Shown: positions 1 through 8,867, counted from the first letter of the stretch. The stretch is DNA of 64,000 nucleotides from Cellulomonas flavigena DSM 20109 (GCF_000092865.1 NC_014151.1:1736001-1800000); one strand, 5' to 3'. Made by a program: numbers and translations. Notes: generated from the sequence alone by a model not told the origin.

Positions 1-437
1 CACGCGAACACCCGGGGGTGCAGCACGGGCGGGTAGGCGCGCGCGACGGCGACGAGGAGCGTGACGTTGACGACCCCGCCGCCGAGGCCCTGGGCCAGCC
101 GCCCGGCCACGAGCACGGGCATGCTCTGCGCCGCCCCCGCGACGACGAGCCCGGTGACGAACAGCGCCACGCCCGTGGCGAACGGCGCAGCAGGCCCGCG
201 CCGGTCGGCCCAGGCACCCGCGACCACCATCCCGACGGCGCCCGTCGCGAGCGGCCCGGCGAACGCGAACGCATAGAGCTCACGGCCGCCGAGCAGGTCG
301 GCGACCTGCGGCATCACCGTGGTGACCGCGAACGACTCGAACGCCACCAGGACGACGAGCGCGAACATCGCGTACGCGGTCGTGCGTCGCGCCCGCCACA
401 TCGCGTCCGGCGCGGTGTCGACGTCCGGGGCGGTCAC
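1..437 (-). CDS. MFS transporter, N-terminal part (cut by window edge)
   Basis: About 145 residues of a major facilitator superfamily transporter can be read on the minus strand before the window ends, so the C-terminal two thirds are missing. I translated it directly. After about 12 polar residues it has four hydrophobic segments. The loop between segments 2 and 3 has GAWADRRGP, which fits MFS motif A. Segment 4 has GRLAQGLGGG, as in drug-efflux members. The GTG start overlaps the stop of the upstream methyltransferase as GTGA, so the two are probably co-translated. An in-frame ATG twelve codons later is an alternative start. The substrate cannot be inferred; multidrug or sugar efflux are both possible. 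Confidence 0.85.
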   Translation of the reverse strand, partial: MTAPDVDTAPDAMWRARRTTAYAMFALVVLVAFESFAVTTVMPQVADLLGGRELYAFAFAGPLATGAVGMVVAGAWADRRGPAAPFATGVALFVTGLVVAGAAQSMPVLVAGRLAQGLGGGVVNVTLLVAVARAYPPVLHPRVFA

Positions 438-1051
438 GGGCCGTACCGGAGCACGCGGAATCCCTTGGCGCTCGCCTCGCGCGTCGTCGGCAGGCCCGCC
501 TCCTCGGTCAGCCAACGCTGCAGCGGGTCCGCACCCAGGTGGCGTCCGACGACGAGCCACGCCTCGCCGCCCGGCGCGACGCGTGGCAGCCAGCGCAGGA
601 GCAGCTCGCGGAGCGCGGGCTTGCCGATCCGCACCGGCGGGTTCGACCACAGCGCGGCGAACGCGACGTCGACGGGCACGTCGTCGGGCGTCGCCGCGAC
701 GACGTTGCCCAGCCCGAGGCGCGCGGCGTTGCGTCGCACGAGGTCGAGCGCCCGCTCGTTGACGTCGACCGCCCAGACGCGCGCGTCGGGGGAGAGCAGC
801 GCGAGCGTCAGCGCCACGGGCCCCCAGCCGCAGCCCAGGTCCAGCAGGTCGCCGGTGGCCGGCGGTGCGGGCACGGTGCGCAGCAGCACCTGCGTGCCGA
901 GGTCGACGTGGTCGGGCGAGAACACGCCACCGGCCGTCTCGACCTCGGCGTCGCGCCCGGCCAGGCGGACGCGGATCGCGCGGCGCTCGCCGGCCGAGGC
1001 CGGCCGGGCCGTGAAGTAGTGGTCGCCCTGCGGGCCGTCGGTACCGCTCAC
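434..1051 (-). CDS. RsmC-like class I SAM-dependent methyltransferase
   Basis: This 205-residue protein is a Rossmann-fold methyltransferase. The SAM-binding motif I is LDLGCGWG at residues 70-77, and the catalytic NPPVR motif is at 137-141. NPP-type motifs are typical of N2-guanine and N6-adenine base methylases, and the overall pattern (HYF near the start, GVFSPDHVDLGT before motif I, GFRVLRY at the end) matches the C-terminal catalytic half of RsmC/RlmG enzymes that methylate rRNA guanine. Short actinobacterial homologues lack the N-terminal pseudo-domain of the E. coli enzyme, and so does this one. The real substrate is not shown by the sequence. Its stop overlaps the start of the MFS transporter. 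Confidence 0.85.
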   Translation of the reverse strand: MSGTDGPQGDHYFTARPASAGERRAIRVRLAGRDAEVETAGGVFSPDHVDLGTQVLLRTVPAPPATGDLLDLGCGWGPVALTLALLSPDARVWAVDVNERALDLVRRNAARLGLGNVVAATPDDVPVDVAFAALWSNPPVRIGKPALRELLLRWLPRVAPGGEAWLVVGRHLGADPLQRWLTEEAGLPTTREASAKGFRVLRYGP

Positions 1052-1161
1052 CGGGCGAGGTTAACGCCGCCAGGCGGGTGTGCCCGCAGCGAAATCCCGT
1101 CGCTGCGGTCGTACGTGCGTGCGATCCTGGACACACCCGACGGCCGGACGAGAGGACACGC

Positions 1162-2679
1162 GTGGACGACAGGGAGCACACCACCGACGAGGCGCGCGAG
1201 GCGCCGGTGCGCAGCGCGCAGGAGGTGGCCGACGACGTCGTCGCTCGTGTGCTCGCCCGTGCCGGGACCGCGCTGCAGGACGGCGCCACGGCGCACACCA
1301 CGTTCGACGGCGACCAGCTCGACCTCGAGGAGCGCACGTCGCTGCGCCGCGTCGCGGGCCTGTCCACCGAGCTCGAGGACGTCACGGAGGTCGAGTACCG
1401 GCAGCTGCGCCTCGAGCGCGTCGTGCTCGTGGGCCTGTGGGGCGCGGGCACGGTCGAGGAGGCCGAGATCTCGCTGCGCGAGCTCGCGGCGCTCGCCGAG
1501 ACCGCGGGGTCGCAGGTCCTCGACGGCCTGCTGCAGCGCCGCCGCACGCCCGACCCCGGGACGTTCCTCGGCTCGGGCAAGGCCGCCGAGCTGGCGGGCC
1601 TCGTCGCCGCCGTGGGCGCCGACACCGTCGTCGTCGACGGCGAGCTCGCGCCCTCGCAGCGTCGTGCGCTGGAGGACGTCGTCAAGGTCAAGGTCGTCGA
1701 CCGGACCGCGCTGATCCTCGACATCTTCGCCCAGCACGCCAAGTCACGGGAGGGCAAGGCGCAGGTCGAGCTCGCGCAGCTCGAGTACCTGCTGCCGCGG
1801 CTGCGCGGCTGGGGCGAGTCGATGAGCCGGCAGGCCGGTGGGCAGGTCGGCGGCGCCGGTGCCGGCATGGGCTCGCGCGGTCCCGGTGAGACGAAGATCG
1901 AGCTCGACCGCCGGCGCATCCGCACGCGGATGGCGAAGCTGCGACGCGAGATCGCCGCGATGGAGCCGGCCCGGCAGACCAAGCGCGCGTCGCGGCGGCG
2001 CAACGCGATCCCGTCGGTCGCGATCGCCGGGTACACCAACGCCGGCAAGTCGTCCCTGCTCAACCGGTTGACGCACGCCGGTGTGCTCGTGGAGAACGCG
2101 CTCTTCGCGACGCTCGACCCGACGGTGCGGCGTGCGGAGGCGGCGGACGGACGGGTCTACACGCTGGCGGACACCGTCGGCTTCGTGCGGCACCTGCCGC
2201 ACCAGCTGGTCGAGGCGTTCCGCTCGACGCTCGAGGAGGTCGCCGACGCCGACCTCATCCTGCACGTCGTCGACGCCGCCCACCCGGATCCCGAGGGGCA
2301 GATCGCTGCCGTGCGGCACGTGTTCGCCGACATCCCCGGCGCGATGGACGTGCCCGAGATCATCGTGCTCAACAAGGCGGACCTCGCGGCGCCCGAGGCG
2401 GTCGCCCGGCTGCGCTCGCGCGAGGTGCACTCGATCGTCGTCTCGGCGCACACGGGGGAGGGCATCGACGAGCTGAGCGCGCTGATCGCGGACCAGCTCC
2501 CGCGCCCCGGCGTCCAGGTCGAGGTGGTGGTGCCGTACACGCGGGGTGACCTGGTCAGCCGGGTCCACGAGCACGGTGAGATCGACCTGGAGGAGCACAC
2601 CGAGGCCGGCACGCGGCTGCGCGCACGCGTCGACGCGGGGCTCGCCGCCGAGCTCGAGGAGGCGTCCGGCGCGGCCTGA
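1162..2679 (+). CDS. hflX: Ribosome-associated GTPase HflX
   Basis: HflX is a GTPase that binds the 50S subunit and splits stalled ribosomes after stress. The 505-residue product has the HflX N-terminal domain, the Gly-rich linker (around residue 230, GGQVGGAGAGMG, then SRGPGE), and a GTPase domain with P-loop GYTNAGKSSLLN at about 290-301, DTVGF as G3 and NKAD as G4. A longer frame opens at 1078, but I chose the GTG at 1162 because GAGAGGA lies about 6 bases upstream. The N-terminal 60 residues are acidic and poorly conserved. It lies divergent from the methyltransferase at 1051, and dinG follows on the same strand. Confidence 0.95.
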   Translation: MDDREHTTDEAREAPVRSAQEVADDVVARVLARAGTALQDGATAHTTFDGDQLDLEERTSLRRVAGLSTELEDVTEVEYRQLRLERVVLVGLWGAGTVEEAEISLRELAALAETAGSQVLDGLLQRRRTPDPGTFLGSGKAAELAGLVAAVGADTVVVDGELAPSQRRALEDVVKVKVVDRTALILDIFAQHAKSREGKAQVELAQLEYLLPRLRGWGESMSRQAGGQVGGAGAGMGSRGPGETKIELDRRRIRTRMAKLRREIAAMEPARQTKRASRRRNAIPSVAIAGYTNAGKSSLLNRLTHAGVLVENALFATLDPTVRRAEAADGRVYTLADTVGFVRHLPHQLVEAFRSTLEEVADADLILHVVDAAHPDPEGQIAAVRHVFADIPGAMDVPEIIVLNKADLAAPEAVARLRSREVHSIVVSAHTGEGIDELSALIADQLPRPGVQVEVVVPYTRGDLVSRVHEHGEIDLEEHTEAGTRLRARVDAGLAAELEEASGAA

Positions 2680-2744
2680 CCGCGTCGCCGACGACCGGCG
2701 CGCACCCGCCGACGGCGCGTGGCCTGGCTGTGGGCGGATCCGAC

Positions 2745-2759
2745 TACGCTGACGCGGTG
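2745..2759 (+). promoter_or_regulatory. Leaderless-type promoter element of dinG
   Basis: TACGCT at 2745-2750 is followed by six bases and then the GTG at 2757. In actinobacteria a TAnnnT -10 box placed 6-7 bases before the start codon usually gives a leaderless mRNA. This supports GTG 2757 over the upstream in-frame GTG at 2730. There is no Shine-Dalgarno-like sequence before 2757. Confidence 0.6.
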
Positions 2760-4916
2760 CCCGAGCCCGATCCGTCGTCCGCCACGGCCGTCGGCGTCAC
2801 CGACCCACGCGCGGCGCACGGACGCGCCGAGGTCGACGAGCTCCTCGACCTCGCGGTCGGTGCCCTCGGAGGGGGGCGGCGGCGCGACGGGCAGCACCGG
2901 ATGGCGCAGGCAGTCGCCGACGCGCTGCGCACGGGAGAGCACCTGCTGGTGCAGGCGGGCACCGGGACAGGCAAGTCGCTCGGCTACCTCGTCCCGGCCG
3001 TCCGGCACGCCGTGCAGACGGACGAGCGGGTCGTCGTCTCGACGGCGACGCTCGCGCTGCAGCGCCAGGTCCTCACGCGCGACCTGCCGCTGGTGACCAC
3101 GGCCCTCGCCGACCGGCTGCCGCGGCCGGCGCAGATCGCCCTGCTCAAGGGATGGCACAACTACCTCTGCGTGCACAAGCTCGCCGGCGGCTACCCCGCG
3201 GACGAGCAGGGCACGCTGTTCGACGTCCCCGAGCGTGCCGGCGCCGCCGAGCACCCACCGCCGGCCGATGAGGGCGACAGCGTGCGCGAGTCGCTCGGCG
3301 AGCAGGTCGTGCGTGCGCGCGAGTGGGCGCAGGAGACGGCCACGGGTGACCGCGACGACCTCGTCCCGGGCATCTCCGACCGCGCGTGGCGCCAGGTGTC
3401 CGTCACGGCGATGGAGTGCCTCGGCGGCGTGTGCCCGATGCTCGCCGAGTGCTTCCCGGAGGCCGCGCGCGCACGTGCGCGCGAAGCCGACGTCGTCGTC
3501 ACCAACCACGCCATGCTCGGCATCGCGGCGTCCGGGTCGCCCGGCGTGCTGCCGGAGCACCAGGTGCTCGTCGTCGACGAGGCGCACGAGCTCGCCGACC
3601 GGGTGACCGCCCAGGCGACCGCCGAGCTCTCCGCCGCGACGATCGAGCACGCGGCACGGCTCGCAAGGCGCCACGGCGGCATCCCGACGACCGACCTCGA
3701 CACGGCCGCGCAGCACCTCGCGAGCGTCATCGTGCCGCTGCCCGAGGGGCGCTTCCCGCGCGGTCTGCCCGCGGACGTGCACCTGGCCGTCGCGGCCGTC
3801 CGCGACGCGGCGCGCACCCTCCTGACCGCGCTCAAGCCCGACGCGAGCACGCGCGACGACGGCGGCCGCAAGATGGCCGTCTCGGCGATGCTGGCGCTGT
3901 TCGAGGTCGCCGAGCGCATGGCGGCCGACCCCGAGCAGAACGCGTCGACCGTCATGTGGTGCGCGCGCGGCGAGGACCGCCGCGGCATGACGACGACCCG
4001 GCTGCACGCCGCTCCGCTCGCGGTCGCCGGGCTGGTCCGGAGCCACCTGCTCACCGGGCGCACGGCGGTACTGACGTCGGCGACGCTCACGCTGGGCGGG
4101 TCCTTCGAGCCCGCGGCACGGTCGGTCGGGCTCGCCGTGCGGCCCGACGCCGCACCCGTGGGACCGGTCGTGCTGCCGGGCACGGGCGCGGCGGACGACG
4201 GCACGCTCGAGGTCCCGGCGCCGCCCGCACCCACGGACGACGTGCCGCGCTGGCGCGGGCTCGACGTGGGCAGCCCCTTCGACTACCCGCGGCAGGGCAT
4301 CTGCTACGTCGCACGCCGCTTGCCACCGCCGGGGCGCGAGCCGGCGACCGACGCGCAGCTCGACGAGATCGCGACCCTCGTCGAGGCGGCCGGTGGCCGC
4401 ACGCTCGGCCTGTTCACGTCACGGCGCGCGGCGACCGTCGCGGCCGAGGCGATGCGGGAGCGGCTCGACGTGCCGGTGCTGCTGCAGGGCGACGACCAGC
4501 TGCCGACCCTCGTGCGACGCTTCGCCGACGACGAGCGGACGTGCCTGTTCGGGACGCTCTCATTGTGGCAGGGCGTCGACGTGCCCGGCCCCGCGTGCCG
4601 GCTGGTCGTCATCGACCGCATCCCGTTCCCGCGGCCCGACGACCCGGTGCGGTCGGCCCGCGCGGACGCGGTCGCGGCGGCGGGGGGCAACGGGTTCATG
4701 TCCGTCTCCGCGACCCATGCGGCCCTGTTGCTCGCGCAGGGCGCGGGACGGCTGGTGCGCTCGGGGGACGACCGTGGCGTCGTGGCCGTGCTCGACCCCC
4801 GGCTGGCCACGGCACGCTACGGGGAGTTCCTGCAGCGTTCGATGCCGCCGTTCTGGCGCACGACGGACCGTGAGCTGGTCGTCGCCGCGCTGCGACGGCT
4901 GGCCGCGGACCACTAG
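2757..4916 (+). CDS. dinG: DinG/XPD-type ATP-dependent DNA helicase
   Basis: This is a superfamily 2 helicase of the DinG/YoaA/XPD group, which unwinds 5'-tailed DNA, forks and R-loops. Of 719 residues, Walker A AGTGTGKS is at 67-74 and the DEAH box is near 274-277. Four cysteines at about 138, 221, 226 and 232 lie between motifs I and II, where the XPD family holds its 4Fe-4S cluster. LTSATL and a C-terminal GAGRLVRS helicase motif follow. In E. coli dinG is SOS-induced, but I see no LexA box here. The stop codon TAG is also the first half of the TAGACT box in front of ldh. Confidence 0.92.
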   Translation: MPEPDPSSATAVGVTDPRAAHGRAEVDELLDLAVGALGGGRRRDGQHRMAQAVADALRTGEHLLVQAGTGTGKSLGYLVPAVRHAVQTDERVVVSTATLALQRQVLTRDLPLVTTALADRLPRPAQIALLKGWHNYLCVHKLAGGYPADEQGTLFDVPERAGAAEHPPPADEGDSVRESLGEQVVRAREWAQETATGDRDDLVPGISDRAWRQVSVTAMECLGGVCPMLAECFPEAARARAREADVVVTNHAMLGIAASGSPGVLPEHQVLVVDEAHELADRVTAQATAELSAATIEHAARLARRHGGIPTTDLDTAAQHLASVIVPLPEGRFPRGLPADVHLAVAAVRDAARTLLTALKPDASTRDDGGRKMAVSAMLALFEVAERMAADPEQNASTVMWCARGEDRRGMTTTRLHAAPLAVAGLVRSHLLTGRTAVLTSATLTLGGSFEPAARSVGLAVRPDAAPVGPVVLPGTGAADDGTLEVPAPPAPTDDVPRWRGLDVGSPFDYPRQGICYVARRLPPPGREPATDAQLDEIATLVEAAGGRTLGLFTSRRAATVAAEAMRERLDVPVLLQGDDQLPTLVRRFADDERTCLFGTLSLWQGVDVPGPACRLVVIDRIPFPRPDDPVRSARADAVAAAGGNGFMSVSATHAALLLAQGAGRLVRSGDDRGVVAVLDPRLATARYGEFLQRSMPPFWRTTDRELVVAALRRLAADH

Positions 4917-4919
4917 ACT
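4914..4919 (+). promoter_or_regulatory. Putative -10 element of ldh
   Basis: TAGACT overlaps the dinG stop codon. Transcription would begin near 4926 and give a leader of about 70 bases with a good ribosome site (GAGGGGA at 4982-4988) before the ldh start. I see no clear -35 box. Confidence 0.45.
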
Positions 4920-4994
4920 CGTGACCGCGCGTGCCGTACCGGGCGGGCCCGCGTCGACTTCCCGAGCTCCACGCCCGTGATGAGGGGACAGACC

Positions 4995-5999
4995 ATGGTC
5001 GACACCACCGAGGGCGACGAGCTCGCCCTCGTCCCGACGCCGTCCGTGCCACGCCGCACGTCGAAGCTGGGCATCGTCGGAGCCGGGGCCGTCGGGTCGA
5101 CGATGGCCTACGCGTCCCTCATGCGCGGCGCCGCGCGCACCGTGGCCCTGCTCGACGTCAACAAGGCCAAGGTCGACGCCGAGGTGCTCGACCTCGCGCA
5201 CGGTATCCAGTTCATGTCCATGGCCGAGGTCGTGGGGTCCGACGACGTCGCGGTCATGGCGGACTGCGACGTCGTGATGTTCACGGCCGGGGCGAAGCAA
5301 CGGCCCGGGCAGTCACGTCTCGACCTGGCCGAGGCCACGATCTCCCTCGTCCGCAAGGTGCTGCCCGGTCTCGTCGAGGTGGCGCCGAACGCGGTGTACG
5401 TCATGGTCACCAACCCCGTCGACGTGGTGACGTACGCGGCGCTGAAGATCTCCGGCCTGCCGCCGTCGCAGCTCTTCGGGTCCGGGACCGTGCTCGACTC
5501 CTCGCGGCTGCGGTACCTCATCGCGCAGCACACGGGCGTCGCCGTGCAGAACGTGCACGCGTACGTGGCGGGCGAGCACGGCGACACCGGGCTGCCGCTG
5601 TGGAGCTCGGCGAGCATCGGGTCGGTGCCCATCCTGGACTGGCAGGGCACCGGTGGCACCGGTGCCCTCACGCGTGAGGTGCGGGACGCCATCGCCCGGG
5701 AGGTCGTGGAGTCGGCGTACCGGATCATCGAGGGCAAGGGCGCCACGAACTACGCGATCGCGCTCGCGGGTTCCCGCATCATCGAGGCCGTGCTGAAGGA
5801 CGAGCGCCGGGTGCTGCCCGTCTCGTCGCTCCTCGACGACTACCTGGGCATGTCGGACGTGTGCCTGAGCGTGCCGTCGATCGTCGGGTCGCAGGGCGTG
5901 CTCGAGCGGCTCGAGATCCCGATGTCGTCCGACGAGGTCCTGGGGATGCGGCGTTCCGCCGAGGCGGTGCGCTCGGTCGCGCGACGATTCGGGTTCTGA
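4995..5999 (+). CDS. ldh: L-lactate dehydrogenase
   Basis: This enzyme reduces pyruvate to L-lactate with NADH in fermentation. The 334-residue protein has the Rossmann motif GIVGAGAVGS at 26-35, the active-site loop KQRPGQSR at 101-108, the substrate arginine in LDSSR at 171, and the catalytic histidine in GEHGDTG at residue 195. These residues distinguish LDH from malate dehydrogenase, in which the loop Gln (102 in the usual numbering) is Arg. Two starts lie further upstream (GTG 4977, ATG 4980); ATG 4995 is preferred because GAGGGGA lies 6 bases before it. A perfect hairpin follows the stop at once. A fermentative LDH fits a facultatively anaerobic Cellulomonas. Confidence 0.95.
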   Translation: MVDTTEGDELALVPTPSVPRRTSKLGIVGAGAVGSTMAYASLMRGAARTVALLDVNKAKVDAEVLDLAHGIQFMSMAEVVGSDDVAVMADCDVVMFTAGAKQRPGQSRLDLAEATISLVRKVLPGLVEVAPNAVYVMVTNPVDVVTYAALKISGLPPSQLFGSGTVLDSSRLRYLIAQHTGVAVQNVHAYVAGEHGDTGLPLWSSASIGSVPILDWQGTGGTGALTREVRDAIAREVVESAYRIIEGKGATNYAIALAGSRIIEAVLKDERRVLPVSSLLDDYLGMSDVCLSVPSIVGSQGVLERLEIPMSSDEVLGMRRSAEAVRSVARRFGF

Positions 6000-6000
6000 C

Positions 6001-6038
6001 GTCCGGCCGGTCCCGGTGCGCACCGGGACCGGCCGGAC
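6001..6038. terminator. Perfect 38-bp palindrome between ldh and a convergent gene
   Basis: The 19 bases from 6001 (GTCCGGCCGGTCCCGGTGC) are exactly repeated as their reverse complement at 6020-6038, starting two bases after the ldh stop. It sits between two convergent genes and lacks a T-run, like many actinobacterial bidirectional terminators. Confidence 0.8.
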
Positions 6039-6039
6039 C

Positions 6040-6312
6040 TCAGTGGCTGCGCAGGGCGTCGATCAGCTCGGACTTGCGCATCCGGGAGCGACCGTCGATC
6101 CCGATCTCGGCCGCGCGCCGGCGCAGGTCCGCCACCGTCCAGTCCTCGTAGTCGCCGGACCGCCCACCCTTGCGGCCCACGGCGGACCGGCCGCGTGCGG
6201 CGGCCGCGTTCGCGATGCGCGCGGCCTTCTGCTTGCTGCTGCCGTCCTCGCGGAGCCTCTCGTAGAGCTCGGGGTCCTTCACGCTGGGGCCGGGGTCCTG
6301 TCGTCGGGGCAC
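6040..6312 (-). CDS. DUF7218-like small protein with Rho N-terminal-type domain
   Basis: This 90-residue basic protein starts with VKDPELYERLREDGSSKQKA, then ARIANAAA, a pattern I recognise from the DUF7218 family. It ends with a SAP/Rho-N-like helix-extended-helix (VADLRRRAAEIGIDGRSRM, then RKSELIDALR), a fold used for nucleic-acid contact. GTG 6312 is preferred over longer frames because GGGAGG lies 4 bases upstream. It is downstream of lexA on the same strand with an 83-base gap. Function is unknown; DNA or RNA binding is inferred only from the C-terminal domain. Confidence 0.8.
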   Translation of the reverse strand: MPRRQDPGPSVKDPELYERLREDGSSKQKAARIANAAAARGRSAVGRKGGRSGDYEDWTVADLRRRAAEIGIDGRSRMRKSELIDALRSH

Positions 6313-6395
6313 GGTGCCTCCCGGGGGTGCTCGTGGCGCCCCGGTCGTTCCGGCGCGCCGTCCCAGCATGCGCCGGTCGACCGGGGCCCGCACGC

Positions 6396-7154
6396 CTACA
6401 GGCTGCGCAGCACGCTCACCACACGCCCGAGGACCGTGGCGTCGGTGCCGTCGATCGGCGTGTACGCCGGGTTGTGGGGCAGCAGCCAGACGCGGCCGTC
6501 GACACGCTTGAGGGTCTTCACCGTCGCCTCGCCGTCGATCATCGCGGCGACGATCTCGCCGTTCTCCGCGACGGGCTGGCGCCGCACCACGACCCAGTCG
6601 CCGTCGCAGATCGCCGCCTCGATCATCGAGTCGCCCGCGACCTTCAGCAGGAAGAGCTCGCCCTCGCCGACGAGCTGACGCGGCAGCGGGAAGACGTCCT
6701 CGACCACCTGCTCCGCGAGGATCGGGCCACCGGCCGCGATGCGCCCGACGACCGGCACGTACGAGGGTGCCGGTGCGCCGTCGCGCTCGGGCGTGTCGGG
6801 GTCGACCGCGGGCCCGTCCGGGCGCGACGTCCACGGGGCGACCGTGCGAGCGTCGTCCGGCTGCACGACCTCGATCGCCCGGGGCCGGTGCGGGTCCCGC
6901 CGGAGGTAGCCCTTGCGTTCGAGTGCGGTCAGCTGGTGCTTGACGCTCGAGGGGCTCGTGAGGCCGACCGCGTCGCCGATCTCGCGCATGCTCGGCGGGT
7001 AGCCGCGTTGCTCGACCGACGCCCGCACGGTCTCCAGGACCAGTCGCTGGCGGGCCGTCAGCCCGTCGCCGGGCACCTCGTCGGCGTCGACCGCCGCGAC
7101 CGTCGTCCCCGCGCGCGGCGCGTCCTGCGTCGTCGGGCCGTCCTGCACGTCCAC
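6396..7154 (-). CDS. lexA: SOS repressor LexA
   Basis: LexA represses DNA-damage genes and cleaves itself when RecA filaments form. The 252-residue protein has an N-terminal winged helix ([20 protein letters not shown] at 32-51, then [20 protein letters not shown]), a linker, and a peptidase domain. The cleavage site is Ala141-Gly142 in GRIAAGGP, the catalytic serine is S176 in AGDSM, and the lysine is K213 in TVKTL. GTG 7154 was chosen because AGGAGG lies 5 bases upstream; the frame stays open further upstream. A LexA box overlaps its own -35 element, so autoregulation is expected. Confidence 0.95.
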   Translation of the reverse strand: MDVQDGPTTQDAPRAGTTVAAVDADEVPGDGLTARQRLVLETVRASVEQRGYPPSMREIGDAVGLTSPSSVKHQLTALERKGYLRRDPHRPRAIEVVQPDDARTVAPWTSRPDGPAVDPDTPERDGAPAPSYVPVVGRIAAGGPILAEQVVEDVFPLPRQLVGEGELFLLKVAGDSMIEAAICDGDWVVVRRQPVAENGEIVAAMIDGEATVKTLKRVDGRVWLLPHNPAYTPIDGTDATVLGRVVSVLRSL

Positions 7155-7313
7155 TGCGCCTCCTGCCGTCGCTCCGCACGGGCCCTGGCGGGCGCCACGC
7201 GCGACGGGCACCGCGGACACCCCGGCCGGCTTCGCGCCGGTCCTGGTCAGGGCCGTGCACGGGGGTCCGGCGGTGCGATGTCGGAGGTCGGTGGTGCACT
7301 CGTCGCACGGCTC

Positions 7314-7342
7314 ACCCTAGAGGTGGGTAGCGGTGCGATCAA
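7314..7342 (-). promoter_or_regulatory. lexA promoter
   Basis: On the minus strand TTGATC (7342-7337) and TAGGGT (7319-7314) are separated by 17 bases. The -35 box overlaps the LexA box at 7339-7354, so LexA binding would block RNA polymerase. Confidence 0.65.
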
Positions 7343-7354
7343 ACATCTGTTCGA
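7339..7354. promoter_or_regulatory. LexA (SOS) box 1
   Basis: TCAAACATCTGTTCGA differs at one base from the palindromic consensus TCGAACnnnnGTTCGA used by Gram-positive LexA. It lies over the -35 element of lexA. Confidence 0.8.
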
Positions 7355-7407
7355 GCGTGTCTCGACGGATGTCGGCGGCGTCTGGTAGACATCGTACAGA
7401 CGTGCGA

Positions 7408-7421
7408 CGAACAGGTGTTCG
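7408..7421. promoter_or_regulatory. LexA (SOS) box 2
   Basis: CGAACAGGTGTTCG is a perfect CGAACnnnnGTTCG palindrome 53 bases before the LysM gene. A likely promoter TCGACG (7362-7367), 18 bases, TAGACA (7386-7391) would start transcription just upstream, so the box would act as a roadblock operator. Confidence 0.85.
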
Positions 7422-7474
7422 ACCCGCTGGACCTACGGGGCGGACGGCAGGACGACCGACGAGAGGAGCGCGAC

Positions 7475-7861
7475 ATGGGCGCGACCGTGATGGCACCGGC
7501 TCTGCGGGGGGCAGCACCGCGCCCGCGGCGCGACGCCGACCGGAGGGGGGGCGTCGTCGAGCCGCCGCGCCCGTTGCGCCTCACGCGTCGCGGTCGTGCA
7601 GTCGTCTGGGGCCTGGGTGCCGCGCTGGCGGTGGCCGTCGGCGGCGCCGCCCTGTCGGCGCAGGCCGACGGCCCGGTGTCGCGGGCGGTGGAGGTGCAGC
7701 GCGTGGTGGTGGCCTCGGGTGACACGCTGTGGGGGATCGCCGCCGAGGTGGCGGCACCCGGCGAGGACGTGCGCGACGTGGTGCTGCGGCTGATGGAGCT
7801 CAACCGGCTCCCATCCGGCGGGCTGCAGGCCGGGCAGACCATCGTCGTGCCGGTCGGCTGA
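7475..7861 (+). CDS. SOS-linked LysM membrane protein (likely division inhibitor)
   Basis: The 128-residue product has a basic proline-rich N-terminus, one membrane segment at about 42-62 and an outside LysM domain at 76-126 ([11 protein letters not shown] ... [12 protein letters not shown]), which binds peptidoglycan. ATG 7475 has GAGAGGAG at 7461-7468. A small one-membrane-pass LysM protein divergent from lexA is the hallmark of the SOS division suppressors YneA (Bacillus), DivS (Corynebacterium) and Rv2719c/ChiZ (Mycobacterium). With LexA box 2 in its promoter, delay of division after DNA damage is the natural inference. It has no catalytic domain beyond LysM. Confidence 0.88.
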   Translation: MGATVMAPALRGAAPRPRRDADRRGGVVEPPRPLRLTRRGRAVVWGLGAALAVAVGGAALSAQADGPVSRAVEVQRVVVASGDTLWGIAAEVAAPGEDVRDVVLRLMELNRLPSGGLQAGQTIVVPVG

Positions 7862-7997
7862 GCGCTCGCGTCGCCGCCGGCAGCGCTGCGGGGCGTGCAC
7901 CGTGTGTTGCGGTGACGGGCGTGACCGCCTAGCGTCGCGTGCGTCCGCGCGGGTACCCCGTGACGGACCTCACCCGTGTCCGGCCGAGAGGTTCGCT

Positions 7998-8489
7998 GTG
8001 CACTGTCCGTTCTGCCGGCACCCCGACTCCCGCGTGGTCGACTCGCGCACCTCGGACGACGGCTCGTCGATCCGCCGTCGGCGCCAGTGCCCGAGCTGCC
8101 ACCGTCGCTTCACGACGATCGAGACGGCGAGCCTGTCGGTGGTCAAGCGCTCGGGGGCGACCGAGCCTTTCAGTCGGGAGAAGATCGCGAACGGCGTGCG
8201 CAAGGCGTGCCAGGGGCGTCCCGTCAGTGAGGACGACCTTGCGCTCCTCGCGCAGAAGGTCGAGGAGAACCTCCGGACCGCCGGCTCCGCAGAGATCGAC
8301 GCCTACGAGATCGGGCTCGCCATCCTCGGCCCGCTGCGCGAGCTCGACGAGGTCGCCTACCTGCGGTTCGCGAGCGTCTACCAGGCGTTCGACTCGCTCG
8401 AGGACTTCGAGTCCGCGATCTCCGGGCTGCGCGCCGGACGCGCGGACGCCGCTCCCGGCGACCCGGTGCAGGGCGGCCCGACCGCCTGA
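7998..8489 (+). CDS. nrdR: Transcriptional repressor NrdR
   Basis: NrdR represses ribonucleotide reductase genes according to ATP/dATP level. The 163-residue protein has the zinc ribbon with cysteines 3, 6, 31 and 34 (HCPFC, then CPSC), and an ATP-cone from about 46 to 138 ([16 protein letters not shown]...). GTG 7998 is the family start (VHCPFC) and GAGAGG lies 6-7 bases upstream; the frame opens earlier without support. No ribonucleotide reductase gene is in the window, so its targets are elsewhere. The C-terminal 25 residues are a variable tail. Confidence 0.95.
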   Translation: MHCPFCRHPDSRVVDSRTSDDGSSIRRRRQCPSCHRRFTTIETASLSVVKRSGATEPFSREKIANGVRKACQGRPVSEDDLALLAQKVEENLRTAGSAEIDAYEIGLAILGPLRELDEVAYLRFASVYQAFDSLEDFESAISGLRAGRADAAPGDPVQGGPTA

Positions 8490-8593
8490 CCCGTGCCGTT
8501 CCCGGCGCGCCGAGGCAATGGGCTGGCGTGTCCGCCGTGCGTCGACCAGGCTGGGACCGCCGGTGACGACGTCGGCGAGCGGAGGACGATGAC

Positions 8594-8782
8594 ATGACGC
8601 AGCACGACCAGCCCTCGGCGGTGAGCGAGGAGGCCAAGGAGAAGTTCCGGGCCGCGCTCGAGCGCAAGAAGGCGCAGGCGCACCCCACCGCGGACGGGAG
8701 CCGGAACACCGGCGCCGTCCACGGGGCGGAGACCAGCGGACCGACCCAGCGCCGGTTCCAGCGCAAGTCCGGGTCGGCCTGA
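8594..8782 (+). CDS. DUF5302 family small protein
   Basis: This 62-residue, charged, probably disordered protein has the DUF5302 core SEEAKEKFRAALERKKAQ near its start and a polar C-terminal half. GGAGG at 8581-8585 precedes the ATG at 8594 by 8 bases; an ATG five bases earlier meets a stop at once. Actinobacteria widely carry it; no function is known. A strong hairpin follows. Confidence 0.8.
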   Translation: MTQHDQPSAVSEEAKEKFRAALERKKAQAHPTADGSRNTGAVHGAETSGPTQRRFQRKSGSA

Positions 8783-8805
8783 CGCCGACGGCTCACCCCA
8801 TGACG

Positions 8806-8845
8806 CGACGGGGCCGCGCAGCACAGGTGCTGCGCGGCCCCGTCG
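8806..8845. terminator. Strong bidirectional terminator between DUF5302 gene and serA
   Basis: Nineteen bases (CGACGGGGCCGCGCAGCAC) pair perfectly with 8827-8845, with AG nominally in the loop. It lies between convergent genes. Confidence 0.85.
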
Positions 8846-8867
8846 GCGTCTTCGGCGGCGTCCGGGC

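Larger units (their letters stand above)
7155..7474. other. 320-bp lexA / LysM intergenic control region
   Basis: This gap between divergent starts holds two LexA boxes (7339-7354 and 7408-7421), the lexA promoter and a likely promoter for the LysM gene. The lexA leader, about 150 bases (7155-7310), contains nothing else I can name. Confidence 0.75.
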
